From the NCBI GenBank assembly GCA_016720595.1, contig JADKKI010000019.1, forward strand, positions 124,001 to 188,000: 64,000 nt of DNA, given 5' to 3'. Of the stretch, positions 17,772 to 25,240 are shown one piece after another; within the stretch, counting starts at the first letter, position 1, and every line of letters begins with the position of its first letter. The notes below the pieces were generated by a model. That model was not told the DNA's origin. It was given only the letters and a program-made list of their open reading frames with translations, and ran no database searches. The position numbers and the translations under genes were made by a program. This DNA is from Myxococcales bacterium. Its GTDB lineage: Bacteria; Myxococcota_A; Polyangia; Haliangiales; Haliangiaceae.

Positions 17772-18917
17772 ATGGACCGCACCCTGTTCTCCGAGGAGCA
17801 CGACGCCTTCCGCAAGGCGTTCAAGCAGTTCGTCGAGCGCGAGATCACGCCACACCAGGCGCGCTGGCGCGAGCAGGGTCAGGTCGATCGCGAGGTCTGG
17901 CGCAAGGCCGGCGCGCAGGGCTTCCTGTGCCCCTGGCTCGACGAGAAGTATGGCGGCGCCGGCGCGGATTTCCTGTGCTCGGTGATCATCATGGAGGAGC
18001 TCGCCGTGGCCTACGAGAGCGGCTTCGCGATGGCCCTCCACTCGGACATCATCGTGCCGTACCTGTTCTCGTTCGGCACCGAGGAGCAGAAGCAGAAGTG
18101 GCTGCCGGGCTGCGCCTCCGGGGAGATCGTGACCGCGCTCGGGATGACCGAGCCCGGCACCGGCTCGGACCTCGCGGCGATCGCCACCTCGGCCGTCAAG
18201 GACGGCGACGACTACGTGATCAACGGCGCGAAGACGTTCATCTCGAACGGTCAGCTCTGTGATCTCGTGGTGGTCGCGGCGAAGACCGATCCGGATCCGG
18301 CGAACGCGCACAAGGGCATCTCGCTGTTCGTCGTCGAGGCGAATCGCAAGGGGTTCCAGAAGGGCAAGCGCCTGCACAAGATGGGCATGGCCTCGCAGGA
18401 CACCTCGGAGATGTTCTTCGAGGACTGCCGGATCCCGAAGAGCAACATCCTCGGCGCCGAGGGCGCGGGGTTCATGATGCTGATGCAGAAGCTCCAGCAG
18501 GAGCGGCTGTGCGTGGCGATCGGCGCGGTCACCGCGGCGGAGCAGGTGCTCGCCGACACGATCGCGTACACCAAGGAGCGCAAGGCGTTCGGCAAGCCGA
18601 TCAGCAAGTTCCAGAACACGCAGTTCAAGCTGGTCGAGAGCCTCGCGAAGTGCGAGGTCGGCCGGGCGTATGTCGACAAGGTCGTCGCCGAGCACGTCGC
18701 CGGCAAGTACCTCGTGAAGGAGTGCTCGATCGCGAAGTTCTGGACCACCGACATGGCCCAGGAGGTGATCGACACCTGCCTCCAGTTCTTCGGTGGCTAC
18801 GGATACATGACCGAGTACCCGGTCACCCGCGCGTTCATGGATGCCCGCGTCCAGCGGATCTATGCGGGTACCAACGAGATCATGAAGGTCATCGTCGCCA
18901 AGCAGCTCGGGCTCTGA
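17772..18917 (+). CDS. Acyl-CoA dehydrogenase (long-chain/isovaleryl type)
   Basis: A 381-residue flavoprotein catalysing the first beta-oxidation step. ALGMTEPGTGSDLAAI is signature 1 and FFGGYGYMTEYPVTRAFMDARVQRIYAGTNEIMK is the C-terminal region. The residue used as catalytic base in short- and medium-chain enzymes is Ala here (YAGT). Glu 244 in QQERLCV is where long-chain and isovaleryl enzymes keep theirs, so it belongs to that branch. Its reducing equivalents would normally go to ETF. It is 12 bases behind the GMC oxidoreductase, probably in one operon. Confidence 0.9.
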   Translation: MDRTLFSEEHDAFRKAFKQFVEREITPHQARWREQGQVDREVWRKAGAQGFLCPWLDEKYGGAGADFLCSVIIMEELAVAYESGFAMALHSDIIVPYLFSFGTEEQKQKWLPGCASGEIVTALGMTEPGTGSDLAAIATSAVKDGDDYVINGAKTFISNGQLCDLVVVAAKTDPDPANAHKGISLFVVEANRKGFQKGKRLHKMGMASQDTSEMFFEDCRIPKSNILGAEGAGFMMLMQKLQQERLCVAIGAVTAAEQVLADTIAYTKERKAFGKPISKFQNTQFKLVESLAKCEVGRAYVDKVVAEHVAGKYLVKECSIAKFWTTDMAQEVIDTCLQFFGGYGYMTEYPVTRAFMDARVQRIYAGTNEIMKVIVAKQLGL

Positions 18918-18923
18918 TATCGT
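18918..18923 (+). promoter_or_regulatory. -10 box TATCGT of arsR
   Basis: TATCGT starts just after the upstream stop codon and is 9 bases from the arsR ATG. It overlaps the palindromic operator at 18919-18934. Confidence 0.5.
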
Positions 18924-18934
18924 CATTGGACGAT
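18919..18934. promoter_or_regulatory. Putative ArsR operator 1
   Basis: A perfect inverted repeat ATCGTC-attg-GACGAT. It shares the core ATCGT-N6-ACGAT with the repeat before aqpS. It covers the -10 box and the first base pairs of the arsR start codon, so ArsR binding would block initiation. Confidence 0.6.
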
Positions 18935-19253
18935 GAAAGCGGCGGCGTGTTGCCCGGCACCAGATCTGCGCACCATCGGCGATGAGGTCGCCGACGAGGC
19001 GCTGGCCAGCTTGGCCAAGGCGCTGGCGCACCCGATCCGGGTCCAGATCGTGCGGATCCTGGCGCGGACCGAGGGCTGCGTGTGCGGCGATCTCGTCGAA
19101 CAGCTGCCCGTGGCCCAGTCCACGGTCTCGCAGCACCTGAAGGTCCTCAAGGACGCAGGGCTGATCCAGGGCACCATCGATGGTCCGCGGGTCTGCTACT
19201 GCATCGATCCCGAGGGCTTGCGCCGCTTGCGGGTGCTGGTCTCGGGGCTGTAG
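18933..19253 (+). CDS. arsR: ArsR-family arsenic-responsive repressor
   Basis: A 106-residue winged-helix repressor. CVCGDL (Cys 49 and 51 region) is the metal box typical of As(III)/Sb(III)-sensing ArsR proteins, and [19 protein letters not shown] is the recognition helix. Additional cysteines occur at the N-terminus (AACCP) and C-terminus (VCYC) and may help bind arsenic. It leads the operon arsR-aqpS-arsC/arsN2; the arrangement and two shared palindromes indicate autoregulation and arsenite release. Confidence 0.92.
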   Translation: MKAAACCPAPDLRTIGDEVADEALASLAKALAHPIRVQIVRILARTEGCVCGDLVEQLPVAQSTVSQHLKVLKDAGLIQGTIDGPRVCYCIDPEGLRRLRVLVSGL

Positions 19254-19256
19254 ACT
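19251..19256 (+). promoter_or_regulatory. -10-like box TAGACT before aqpS
   Basis: TAGACT overlaps the arsR stop codon and ends 15 bases before the aqpS ATG; operator 2 begins inside it, so it could drive a separate repressible promoter. Confidence 0.4.
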
Positions 19257-19277
19257 CATCGTTATCTTACGATGAGT
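19254..19277. promoter_or_regulatory. Putative ArsR operator 2
   Basis: A perfect 9-base inverted repeat ACTCATCGT-tatctt-ACGATGAGT lying over the aqpS start codon. Its core ATCGT-N6-ACGAT is identical to that before arsR. Confidence 0.65.
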
Positions 19278-19970
19278 ACCCGGCGGGCCTATACCGCGGA
19301 GCTGCTCGGCACCGGGCTCCTCGTGGCCACCGTGGTCGGCTCGGGGATCATGGCGCAGCGCCTGAGCCCGCAGAACCCGGGCGTGGCGCTCCTCGCGAAT
19401 GCCGCGGCCACCGCCGGGATGCTCTACGTGTTGATCCTCGGTCTCGGGCCGGTCTCCGGTGCGCACCTGAACCCTGTGGTGACGCTGATCGAGGCGGGCT
19501 TCGGCCGGCTGCCCCGGGCGCGCGTCGCGGGATACCTCGCGGCGCAGATCGTGGGCGCGCTCGCCGGCGTGATGCTGGCGCACGCGATGTTCGGCCTCGA
19601 GGTGCTCCAGCACGCCACTCACGTGCGCAGCAGCTCAGGCGAGCTGATCGGCGAGGCGGTCGCCACGTTCGGGCTGTGGTTCGTGATCGCCACCGCGAGC
19701 CATGCACGTCCCGCGGCGGTGCCTGGCGCGGTGGCCCTCTATATCGGTGCCGCGTACTGGTTCACGTCCTCGACCTCGTTCGCGAACCCCGCCGTGACCC
19801 TCGCGCGATCGTTCACCGACACGTTCAGCGGGATCCGTCTCGTGGATGCGCCGATGTTCGTGGCGATGCAAGCGCTCGGCGGGGGGGCTGCAGCGGCCCT
19901 GACCTGGTGGTTGACGATCTCCGGAGTTCATCCGGCGGCGGCCACGACTTCCGCGGCCAAGGAGCCCTGA
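19272..19970 (+). CDS. aqpS: Aquaglyceroporin, arsenite channel
   Basis: A 232-residue MIP-family channel with six membrane helices and two pore loops, HLNPVVT (about residue 65) and FANPAVT (about 166). In ars operons of this composition (as in Sinorhizobium) such channels let arsenite formed by arsenate reductase leave the cell, replacing an ArsB or Acr3 pump. It lies 18 bases after arsR and 2 bases before the arsC fusion. The symbol follows that context; selectivity for arsenite is inference. Confidence 0.88.
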   Translation: MSTRRAYTAELLGTGLLVATVVGSGIMAQRLSPQNPGVALLANAAATAGMLYVLILGLGPVSGAHLNPVVTLIEAGFGRLPRARVAGYLAAQIVGALAGVMLAHAMFGLEVLQHATHVRSSSGELIGEAVATFGLWFVIATASHARPAAVPGAVALYIGAAYWFTSSTSFANPAVTLARSFTDTFSGIRLVDAPMFVAMQALGGGAAAALTWWLTISGVHPAAATTSAAKEP

Positions 19971-19972
19971 CC

Positions 19973-20839
19973 ATGAAGACCGGCGACGAGGTCGGCGTGC
20001 TGTTCCTGTGCGTGGCGAACTCGGCGCGCAGCCAGATCGCGGAGGGCCTCGCGCGGCAACGGTTCGGCGATCGGCTGCGGATCCTGAGTGCGGGCTCGCG
20101 GCCCACCCGGGTCAACCCGCTCGCGATCGAGACGATGAAGGCGGTCGGCGTCGATCTCACCACGCATCACTCGAAGCTCGTCGAGGATCTCGATCCCGCG
20201 GGGATCGAGCTCGTGATCACGCTGTGCGCCGAGGAGGTGTGCCCGGCGTTCTATGCACCGGTGCGCCGGCTGCACTGGCCGATCACGGATCCCGCGACCG
20301 ACGCCACGGACGAGCCCATGGCCCAGCGGCTGCACCGGTTCGAAGTAGCCCGGCGATCGATCGCATCCAAGCTCGACATCATCGAGCCCGCGCTCGCTCT
20401 ACCGCCGCGGACCGTGGTCGCGCCGGCGACGGACGACGATCGTCCCGAGCTCGAGGCACTGCTCGTGGGCTGCGGGCTGCCGATCGAGGGGCTCGCACAG
20501 GCGTCGTCGGTGATGGCGCGGATCGATGGCGTGGCGGTCGCGGCTGCCGCACTCGAGGAATGGGAAGGCTTCGGGATCCTGCGGTCGGTCGCGGTCGCGG
20601 AGGCCCATCGAGGCACCGGCCTGGCGACGGCGCTCGTGACCGATCGGCTGTGTGCCGCGCGGCTCGCGGGGCTGCGCTCGGTGTCGCTCCTCACCACGGG
20701 AGCGCGGGGGTACTTCGAGCGGTTCGGCTTCGTCGCGGGCGATCGGAGCTCGCTGCCGCCCGCGCTCGGGGCGTCCACGCAGCTCGAGCTGCCCGCGTGT
20801 TCGACGGCGGTGGCGATGACGCTCGCGCTCGCTACTTGA
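19973..20839 (+). CDS. arsC: Arsenate reductase ArsC fused to ArsN2-like N-acetyltransferase
   Basis: A 288-residue two-domain protein. Residues 1-140 are a low-molecular-weight-phosphatase-type, thioredoxin-coupled arsenate reductase: the P-loop CVANSAR (CX5R) and the resolving pair CAEEVC, followed by HWPITDPA. Residues 145-288 are a GNAT domain with ILRSVAVAEAHRGTGLATALV (acetyl-CoA loop), SLLTTGARGYFERFGF and a C-terminal LPACSTAVAMTL. These resemble the ArsN2 acetyltransferases usually encoded as separate genes in ars clusters. One protein could thus reduce arsenate and acetylate an amine-bearing arsenical or other substrate. ArsC activity is well supported; the GNAT substrate is inferred. 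It ends over the convergent gene at 20832. Confidence 0.88.
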   Translation: MKTGDEVGVLFLCVANSARSQIAEGLARQRFGDRLRILSAGSRPTRVNPLAIETMKAVGVDLTTHHSKLVEDLDPAGIELVITLCAEEVCPAFYAPVRRLHWPITDPATDATDEPMAQRLHRFEVARRSIASKLDIIEPALALPPRTVVAPATDDDRPELEALLVGCGLPIEGLAQASSVMARIDGVAVAAAALEEWEGFGILRSVAVAEAHRGTGLATALVTDRLCAARLAGLRSVSLLTTGARGYFERFGFVAGDRSSLPPALGASTQLELPACSTAVAMTLALAT

Positions 20840-21368
20840 ACGTGGTGCCGATCGAGAGCGTCACCTGGGTAGCGTCCTGCTCGCCCAACGGAGGCCTCTC
20901 GCCGACCCAGATCCGACGTCCGATGGTCAGCGCGATCCAGGCGGTCATCCAGCGCGAGAGTCGCTTGGACTTCGAGATCGTGAGGCCCACGTCGTAGTAC
21001 GAGCGAGACATCGCCGGGCTGTCGACGTGGTTCAACTGCGCACCAACACTGACGGTGAACCAGCCGAAGTCATGCGCCGCCCGGATCCCGGCGCCCCAGC
21101 CGCGCGCGGGGACATCGAGATCGTTGGACCAGCGGGTGCCTTCGAGCTCGACCCAGCTGTGCGTGCCGATGCGGAGCCGTGTGTGCTCGTCGACATCGTT
21201 TCGAGCGCCGAGGCCGGCGGTGTACGGGAGCGAGACGGGGGCGAGGTGGAGCAGCGCCTCGTCAGCCGAGCGCAGCAGCGCCGGTGCCTCGCCGTCGTGC
21301 AGTGAGGTCGCGTCGTCGGCGTGCGCAACCCCGGCGAGCAGTGCGACCGCGACGAGACCCGCGCGCAT
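20832..21368 (-). CDS. Exported beta-strand-rich protein, possible outer-membrane protein
   Basis: A 178-residue protein with a clean signal peptide (MRAGLVAVALLAGVAHA). The mature part has alternating strands (TRLRIGTHSWVELEG, WFTVSVGAQLNHV, YYDVGLTISKS, ATQVTLSIGTTFK) ending in Phe-Lys, consistent with a small outer-membrane barrel. No known domain recognised. The start ATG 21368 was chosen for the signal peptide; a longer frame adds 29 non-leader residues. It is divergent from the Ppx/GppA gene and overlaps the arsC fusion by 8 bases at its 3' end. Confidence 0.6.
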   Translation of the reverse strand: MRAGLVAVALLAGVAHADDATSLHDGEAPALLRSADEALLHLAPVSLPYTAGLGARNDVDEHTRLRIGTHSWVELEGTRWSNDLDVPARGWGAGIRAAHDFGWFTVSVGAQLNHVDSPAMSRSYYDVGLTISKSKRLSRWMTAWIALTIGRRIWVGERPPLGEQDATQVTLSIGTTFK

Positions 21369-21409
21369 CACCGGTGTGACCGCGCCCGCGTCGACCGGGT
21401 TGCATGCGC

Positions 21410-21415
21410 TACGAT
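21410..21415 (+). promoter_or_regulatory. -10 box TACGAT
   Basis: TACGAT followed by 5 bases and GTG 21421; leaderless arrangement that supports this start. Confidence 0.5.
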
Positions 21416-21420
21416 GCGGC

Positions 21421-22323
21421 GTGGCGACGGCGGTCATCGACATCGGCACCAACACGGTCCTGCTCCTGATCGTGGACGAGCAGCTGCGCCCGCTGGCGGA
21501 CGTGTGCCGGTTCGGCAGACTCGGGCAAGGGCTCGATGCGAGCGGGCGGCTCGCGGACGATGCGATCGCGCGGAGCCTCGAGATCTGCCGGGACTACCGC
21601 CGGCAGATCGACGAGCTCCACGCAGGCCCACCGATCATCGTGGCCACACAGGCGCTGCGCGAGGCCGACAACCGCGTCGCGTTCACGGAGCAGGCGGAGG
21701 CCATCCTCGGCGCACCGATCGAGATCATCGCAGGGCAGCGGGAGGCCGAGCTCGCGTTCATCGCGGTGGCGCGGACGTTCCCCGAGCTCGCGGGCACGCC
21801 CTACGTCGTCGTCGATGTCGGAGGCGGCTCGACGGAGCTGATCACCACCGATGGTGGACGTGTGGTGTCCGCGGTCAGCCTGCCGATCGGCGCCGTGCGG
21901 TTGACCGAGCGGCACCTCCGGAGCGATCCCGCGCGCCCCGATGAGGTCCGGGCCCTGATCGCGGACATCGATGCGCACCTCGCCACGCTCGAGCTCCCCA
22001 CCGGCGTTCCGGTGGTGGGGACCGCGGGCACCGCGACGACGATCGCCGCGATCGCGAAGGGCCTGTCACGTCACGATCCGGAGCGCGTGACTGGCGTGCG
22101 GGTGTCTCCGATGGCGGTCGATGCCCAGCTGGCGCGGATGCTGACGCAGACGGTGGCGCAGCGGCGTGCCACGCGAGGGATCGAGCCCCAGCGCGCGGAC
22201 GTGATCGCCGGTGGCGTCGCGATCTATGCGCGCGTGCTGCACAAGATCGATGCACCGCTCCTGATCACGTGTGATCGCGGGATCCGGTGGGGCCTCGCGT
22301 ACGAGCGCAGCACCGCACGCTGA
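21421..22323 (+). CDS. Ppx/GppA-family phosphatase (exopolyphosphatase)
   Basis: A 300-residue ASKHA-fold hydrolase acting on polyphosphate or pppGpp. [16 protein letters not shown] (3-18) is the phosphate 1 loop, [14 protein letters not shown] (about 122-135) the phosphate 2 loop, and [13 protein letters not shown] the adenosine-type loop. It lacks the C-terminal HD domain of long Ppx proteins, so it is the short form. The GTG at 21421 sits 5 bases after TACGAT and begins exactly at the family N-terminus. Confidence 0.9.
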   Translation: MATAVIDIGTNTVLLLIVDEQLRPLADVCRFGRLGQGLDASGRLADDAIARSLEICRDYRRQIDELHAGPPIIVATQALREADNRVAFTEQAEAILGAPIEIIAGQREAELAFIAVARTFPELAGTPYVVVDVGGGSTELITTDGGRVVSAVSLPIGAVRLTERHLRSDPARPDEVRALIADIDAHLATLELPTGVPVVGTAGTATTIAAIAKGLSRHDPERVTGVRVSPMAVDAQLARMLTQTVAQRRATRGIEPQRADVIAGGVAIYARVLHKIDAPLLITCDRGIRWGLAYERSTAR

Positions 22324-22369
22324 TCGCATCACGGGCAACCCGCGGGCTGGGGCGCCGGTCTCAACCCGC

Positions 22370-22792
22370 GTGAGATCGTTCGTGCTGGTGGTGCTGGTCG
22401 GTTGTGTCTCAACGCCAGCGCGGCTCGAGGTTCTGCGCGTCGATCTCGCACGGGAGGCGGCACCGCCGATCGGCGAGGGTACGTGCCCCGCGACGCTGCG
22501 GGTCCACGTGGTGGACGCCACACACGCCTCGGTCCCGGGTGCGGAGGTCACGATGCGCCAGCGCGTCTCGATGAACGCGCCGAGCATGGTTCCGAGCAGG
22601 AACGAGTATCGCACCGCTGCGGTGATCACGGACCCCCAGGGCGAAGCGTGGGTGTGTCGTCCCGAGCGGGTGCCCCGCTCGACGGATGACTACTTCACCC
22701 GGCGCGACGGTGGTCAGATCGAGGCGCGGCTCGGCTCGCGGATGGGTGTGCTGGACCCGCCGTTCAGCGGGCCGCTCGTGCTGACGCCTTAG
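22370..22792 (+). CDS. Small exported lipoprotein
   Basis: A 140-residue lipoprotein starting at GTG, with a short leader and lipobox VLVGC (Cys 11). The rest (TLRVHVVDATHASVPGAEVTM) looks like a carboxypeptidase-regulatory/Ig-like strand pattern, but it is too short to assign. It shares bases with the convergent DUF420 gene at its end (stop codons overlap at 22789-22792). Confidence 0.5.
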   Translation: MRSFVLVVLVGCVSTPARLEVLRVDLAREAAPPIGEGTCPATLRVHVVDATHASVPGAEVTMRQRVSMNAPSMVPSRNEYRTAAVITDPQGEAWVCRPERVPRSTDDYFTRRDGGQIEARLGSRMGVLDPPFSGPLVLTP

Positions 22793-23229
22793 GAGTGCAG
22801 CGCCGGCGCGAGGTGATACAGCATCAGGTAGACCAGCACGCCGGTCACGGAGACGTACATCCAGATCGGCCAGGTGAATCGCACCAGGCGCTTGTGCTTC
22901 TCGATGTTGCCGCCGAGCGCGTGCTTGAGCGCACCGATGACGAGCGGGACCAGCACCACGGCGAGCACCATGTGGCTGAACAGCGTGGTCAGGTAGAACG
23001 TCTTGTCCCAGCCGCTGCCGGGATACTTGTGGGCGCCGGTGGTGAGGAACCGGATCACGTACGAGACCAGGAACACACTCGACGCCGTGAACGCGCCGAG
23101 CATCCGCTTGCGGTGCGACGGAACATCGCCGCGGGCGATCGCCACACGCCCGGCGATCAGGAAGATGAAGCAGGTCAGGTTGAGCGCGGCGTTGATCGCC
23201 GGGTGGAGCTGCTCCCAGGTCATCGACAT
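22789..23229 (-). CDS. DUF420 membrane protein of the cytochrome oxidase operon
   Basis: A 146-residue protein with four membrane helices and conserved histidines (HPAINAALN, SHRKRM, FSHMVLAVV). It matches DUF420/YozB-type proteins, found next to haem A and cytochrome oxidase assembly genes (CtaM-like role in oxidase maturation is known for some). It is last in the ctaA-ctaB-DUF420 operon, directly after ctaB (23230). Confidence 0.85.
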   Translation of the reverse strand: MSMTWEQLHPAINAALNLTCFIFLIAGRVAIARGDVPSHRKRMLGAFTASSVFLVSYVIRFLTTGAHKYPGSGWDKTFYLTTLFSHMVLAVVLVPLVIGALKHALGGNIEKHKRLVRFTWPIWMYVSVTGVLVYLMLYHLAPALHS

Positions 23230-24096
23230 CTAGGCGCGGCCGTCGAGGACCATCACCGCGAACAGCACGGGGAGGTAGACGATCGAGGTGAGGAACACGC
23301 TGCGCGCCCACTTCGCGCCGCCGGTGCGGATGTTGCTGAAGGCCTGGACGAGCACGAGCGTGCCCAGCAGAGCCGCGGTGACGAGGTACAGGGTCCCGGC
23401 GACGCCCAGCGGCACGAGCGCGAGGCTGATCGCGACCTGGACCACGATGTAGAGTCCGATCTCGCGGCGCGCGGCCGTCTCACCGCGCGAGCCGGGGAGG
23501 GTCTTCAGGCCAGCCGCGTCGTACTCGCGCTGGCGGTACATCGCGATCGCGTGGAAGTGCGGCACCTGCCAGAAGAACAGCACGCCGAACACGGCGAGGC
23601 CCGCGAGCTCGATGCGCCCGGTCGCCGCGGTCCAGCCCATCAGCGCGGGCATCGCGCCGGGGACACCACCGACCCACACGGCCCAGTGCGAGCGCTGCTT
23701 CATCGGCGTGTAGACGCCGACGTAGAGGATCAACGCGAGGAGGCCGAGCGCGGCGGTGACCATGTTCACCATCGCGAGCACGGGCAGCGACAGCGCACCC
23801 TGGATCGCGCCGAACCACAGCGCCGTGTTCGGATCGAGCCGGCGCTGGGGGAGCGGGCGATTCTTGGTGCGCGTCATCAAGCAGTCGATGTCGCGCTCGA
23901 GCCACATGTTCAGCGTGTTGGCCGTGCCGACGATCAGCGCGGTGCCCGCGAGCAGCCACAGCGTGGTGGTGAGCGGCGCGGTGCCTGGGGCGAGGCTGAT
24001 CGCGCCGGCGGCGGTCAGCAGCGACATCAGCATGATCTGGGGCTTGACCAGCGCGATCAGGTCGCTGGTCTTCGCGCGGAGCACCGCTGCAGTCAC
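23230..24096 (-). CDS. ctaB: Protohaem IX farnesyltransferase (haem O synthase)
   Basis: A 288-residue UbiA-type prenyltransferase with eight or nine membrane helices that adds a farnesyl group to haem [22 protein letters not shown] is the first Asp-rich motif and [22 protein letters not shown] the conserved loop. GTG 24096 overlaps the ctaA stop (GTGA, 24093-24096). Product haem O is passed to CtaA. Confidence 0.95.
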   Translation of the reverse strand: MTAAVLRAKTSDLIALVKPQIMLMSLLTAAGAISLAPGTAPLTTTLWLLAGTALIVGTANTLNMWLERDIDCLMTRTKNRPLPQRRLDPNTALWFGAIQGALSLPVLAMVNMVTAALGLLALILYVGVYTPMKQRSHWAVWVGGVPGAMPALMGWTAATGRIELAGLAVFGVLFFWQVPHFHAIAMYRQREYDAAGLKTLPGSRGETAARREIGLYIVVQVAISLALVPLGVAGTLYLVTAALLGTLVLVQAFSNIRTGGAKWARSVFLTSIVYLPVLFAVMVLDGRA

Positions 24097-25070
24097 GAGG
24101 TCACGACTCCAGGGGCCGGGGCTCGTCGGACGGTGCGGGCCGAGGGCAGCACGCCATCGAGGAGGGCGCCGGTGGTGCGCGGAGCGGTCATCAGCCACAT
24201 GCCCATCCACATCGCCCACAGCGTGGCGGCTCCCGCGAAGTGCCCGACGGCGAGGGGCACGTACCGCATCGACAGCACCGTCATGATCCCGAGGGCGACC
24301 TGGCTGACGACGACGAGCGGGGCCAGCACGGCGAGCAGGCGGAGCTGCTGCCACGATCGTGCGCGCCGCGCGATCATGACCGCGGCGATCGTCGTGACGA
24401 TCGCGACGACCACGCCGAACCCGCGGTGGATCATGTGGAGGTGCTGGACGCCTGAGTCAGGCCACCACTCGCCGCTGATCGTGCAGCTCGGCATGCCGAG
24501 GCAGACCATCGCCGCGCCGAGGTGCCGGACCAGCGCGCCGAACAGGAGCTGGACGAACACCGCCGAGCACGCGATCGCGATCCAGGTGCGGGTGGTGCCG
24601 AGCTCGGCACGCAGCTTGTCGTGGCGCTGGAGCTCGACGACGCTGGGCGCGGGGCGCGTCCGGAACGCGGTGTAGATCAGGGTGGCGAAGTAGCTCATCC
24701 CCAGCAGCAGGTGGCCGGTGGAGACGAACCACGGCAGCTTGTACTTCACGGTGATCGCGCCGAGGGCGCCCTGGGCGATCACGAGCCCGAGCAGGATCCA
24801 TGCGAGCTTCCCGTAGCCGGGGTTGCGCTCGCGGCGGCGGAACAGCAGGAACGTGAGTACGATCTGGACCAGGCCGACCGTCATCGCGGCGAGACGGTGA
24901 CCGTGCTCGTAGAACACCCCACCGACCATCGGGGGGAACAGCTGGCCGTGGCAGACCAGCGTGGGCTCCGGGCACGCGAGGCTGGAGCCGGTGGGATTGA
25001 CGGTCCCGCCGATCACCAGGAGAACAAAAGTCGCGGCAGCCGCGAGCTTGGCGAAGCGATGCTCGAGCAT
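24093..25070 (-). CDS. ctaA: Haem A synthase
   Basis: A 325-residue CtaA/COX15 family enzyme with eight membrane helices, oxidising the C8 methyl of haem O to haem A. The paired His residues are visible ([37 protein letters not shown]). Two extracellular Cys pairs occur (CPEPTLVC and CLGMPSC). First gene of the operon; upstream lies a TACCCT box about 14 bases before the ATG, so a short leader is likely. It implies an aa3-type terminal oxidase elsewhere in the genome. Confidence 0.93.
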   Translation of the reverse strand: MLEHRFAKLAAAATFVLLVIGGTVNPTGSSLACPEPTLVCHGQLFPPMVGGVFYEHGHRLAAMTVGLVQIVLTFLLFRRRERNPGYGKLAWILLGLVIAQGALGAITVKYKLPWFVSTGHLLLGMSYFATLIYTAFRTRPAPSVVELQRHDKLRAELGTTRTWIAIACSAVFVQLLFGALVRHLGAAMVCLGMPSCTISGEWWPDSGVQHLHMIHRGFGVVVAIVTTIAAVMIARRARSWQQLRLLAVLAPLVVVSQVALGIMTVLSMRYVPLAVGHFAGAATLWAMWMGMWLMTAPRTTGALLDGVLPSARTVRRAPAPGVVTS

Positions 25071-25240
25071 GAACTTCCGAGGGTGTAGGGTACCACATCT
25101 GATGTTTGGGGGACGAGCCTCGGGTCGCGATGCGACAAGACACCGCTCGCGAGCTGGACCCTAGCGAAATCAGCAGGTTATCAAGCGGTCGACTGTTGCC
25201 CCGAGGGTTTCTGTGGGCGTACAGTGATCGCGGCGAGCGC

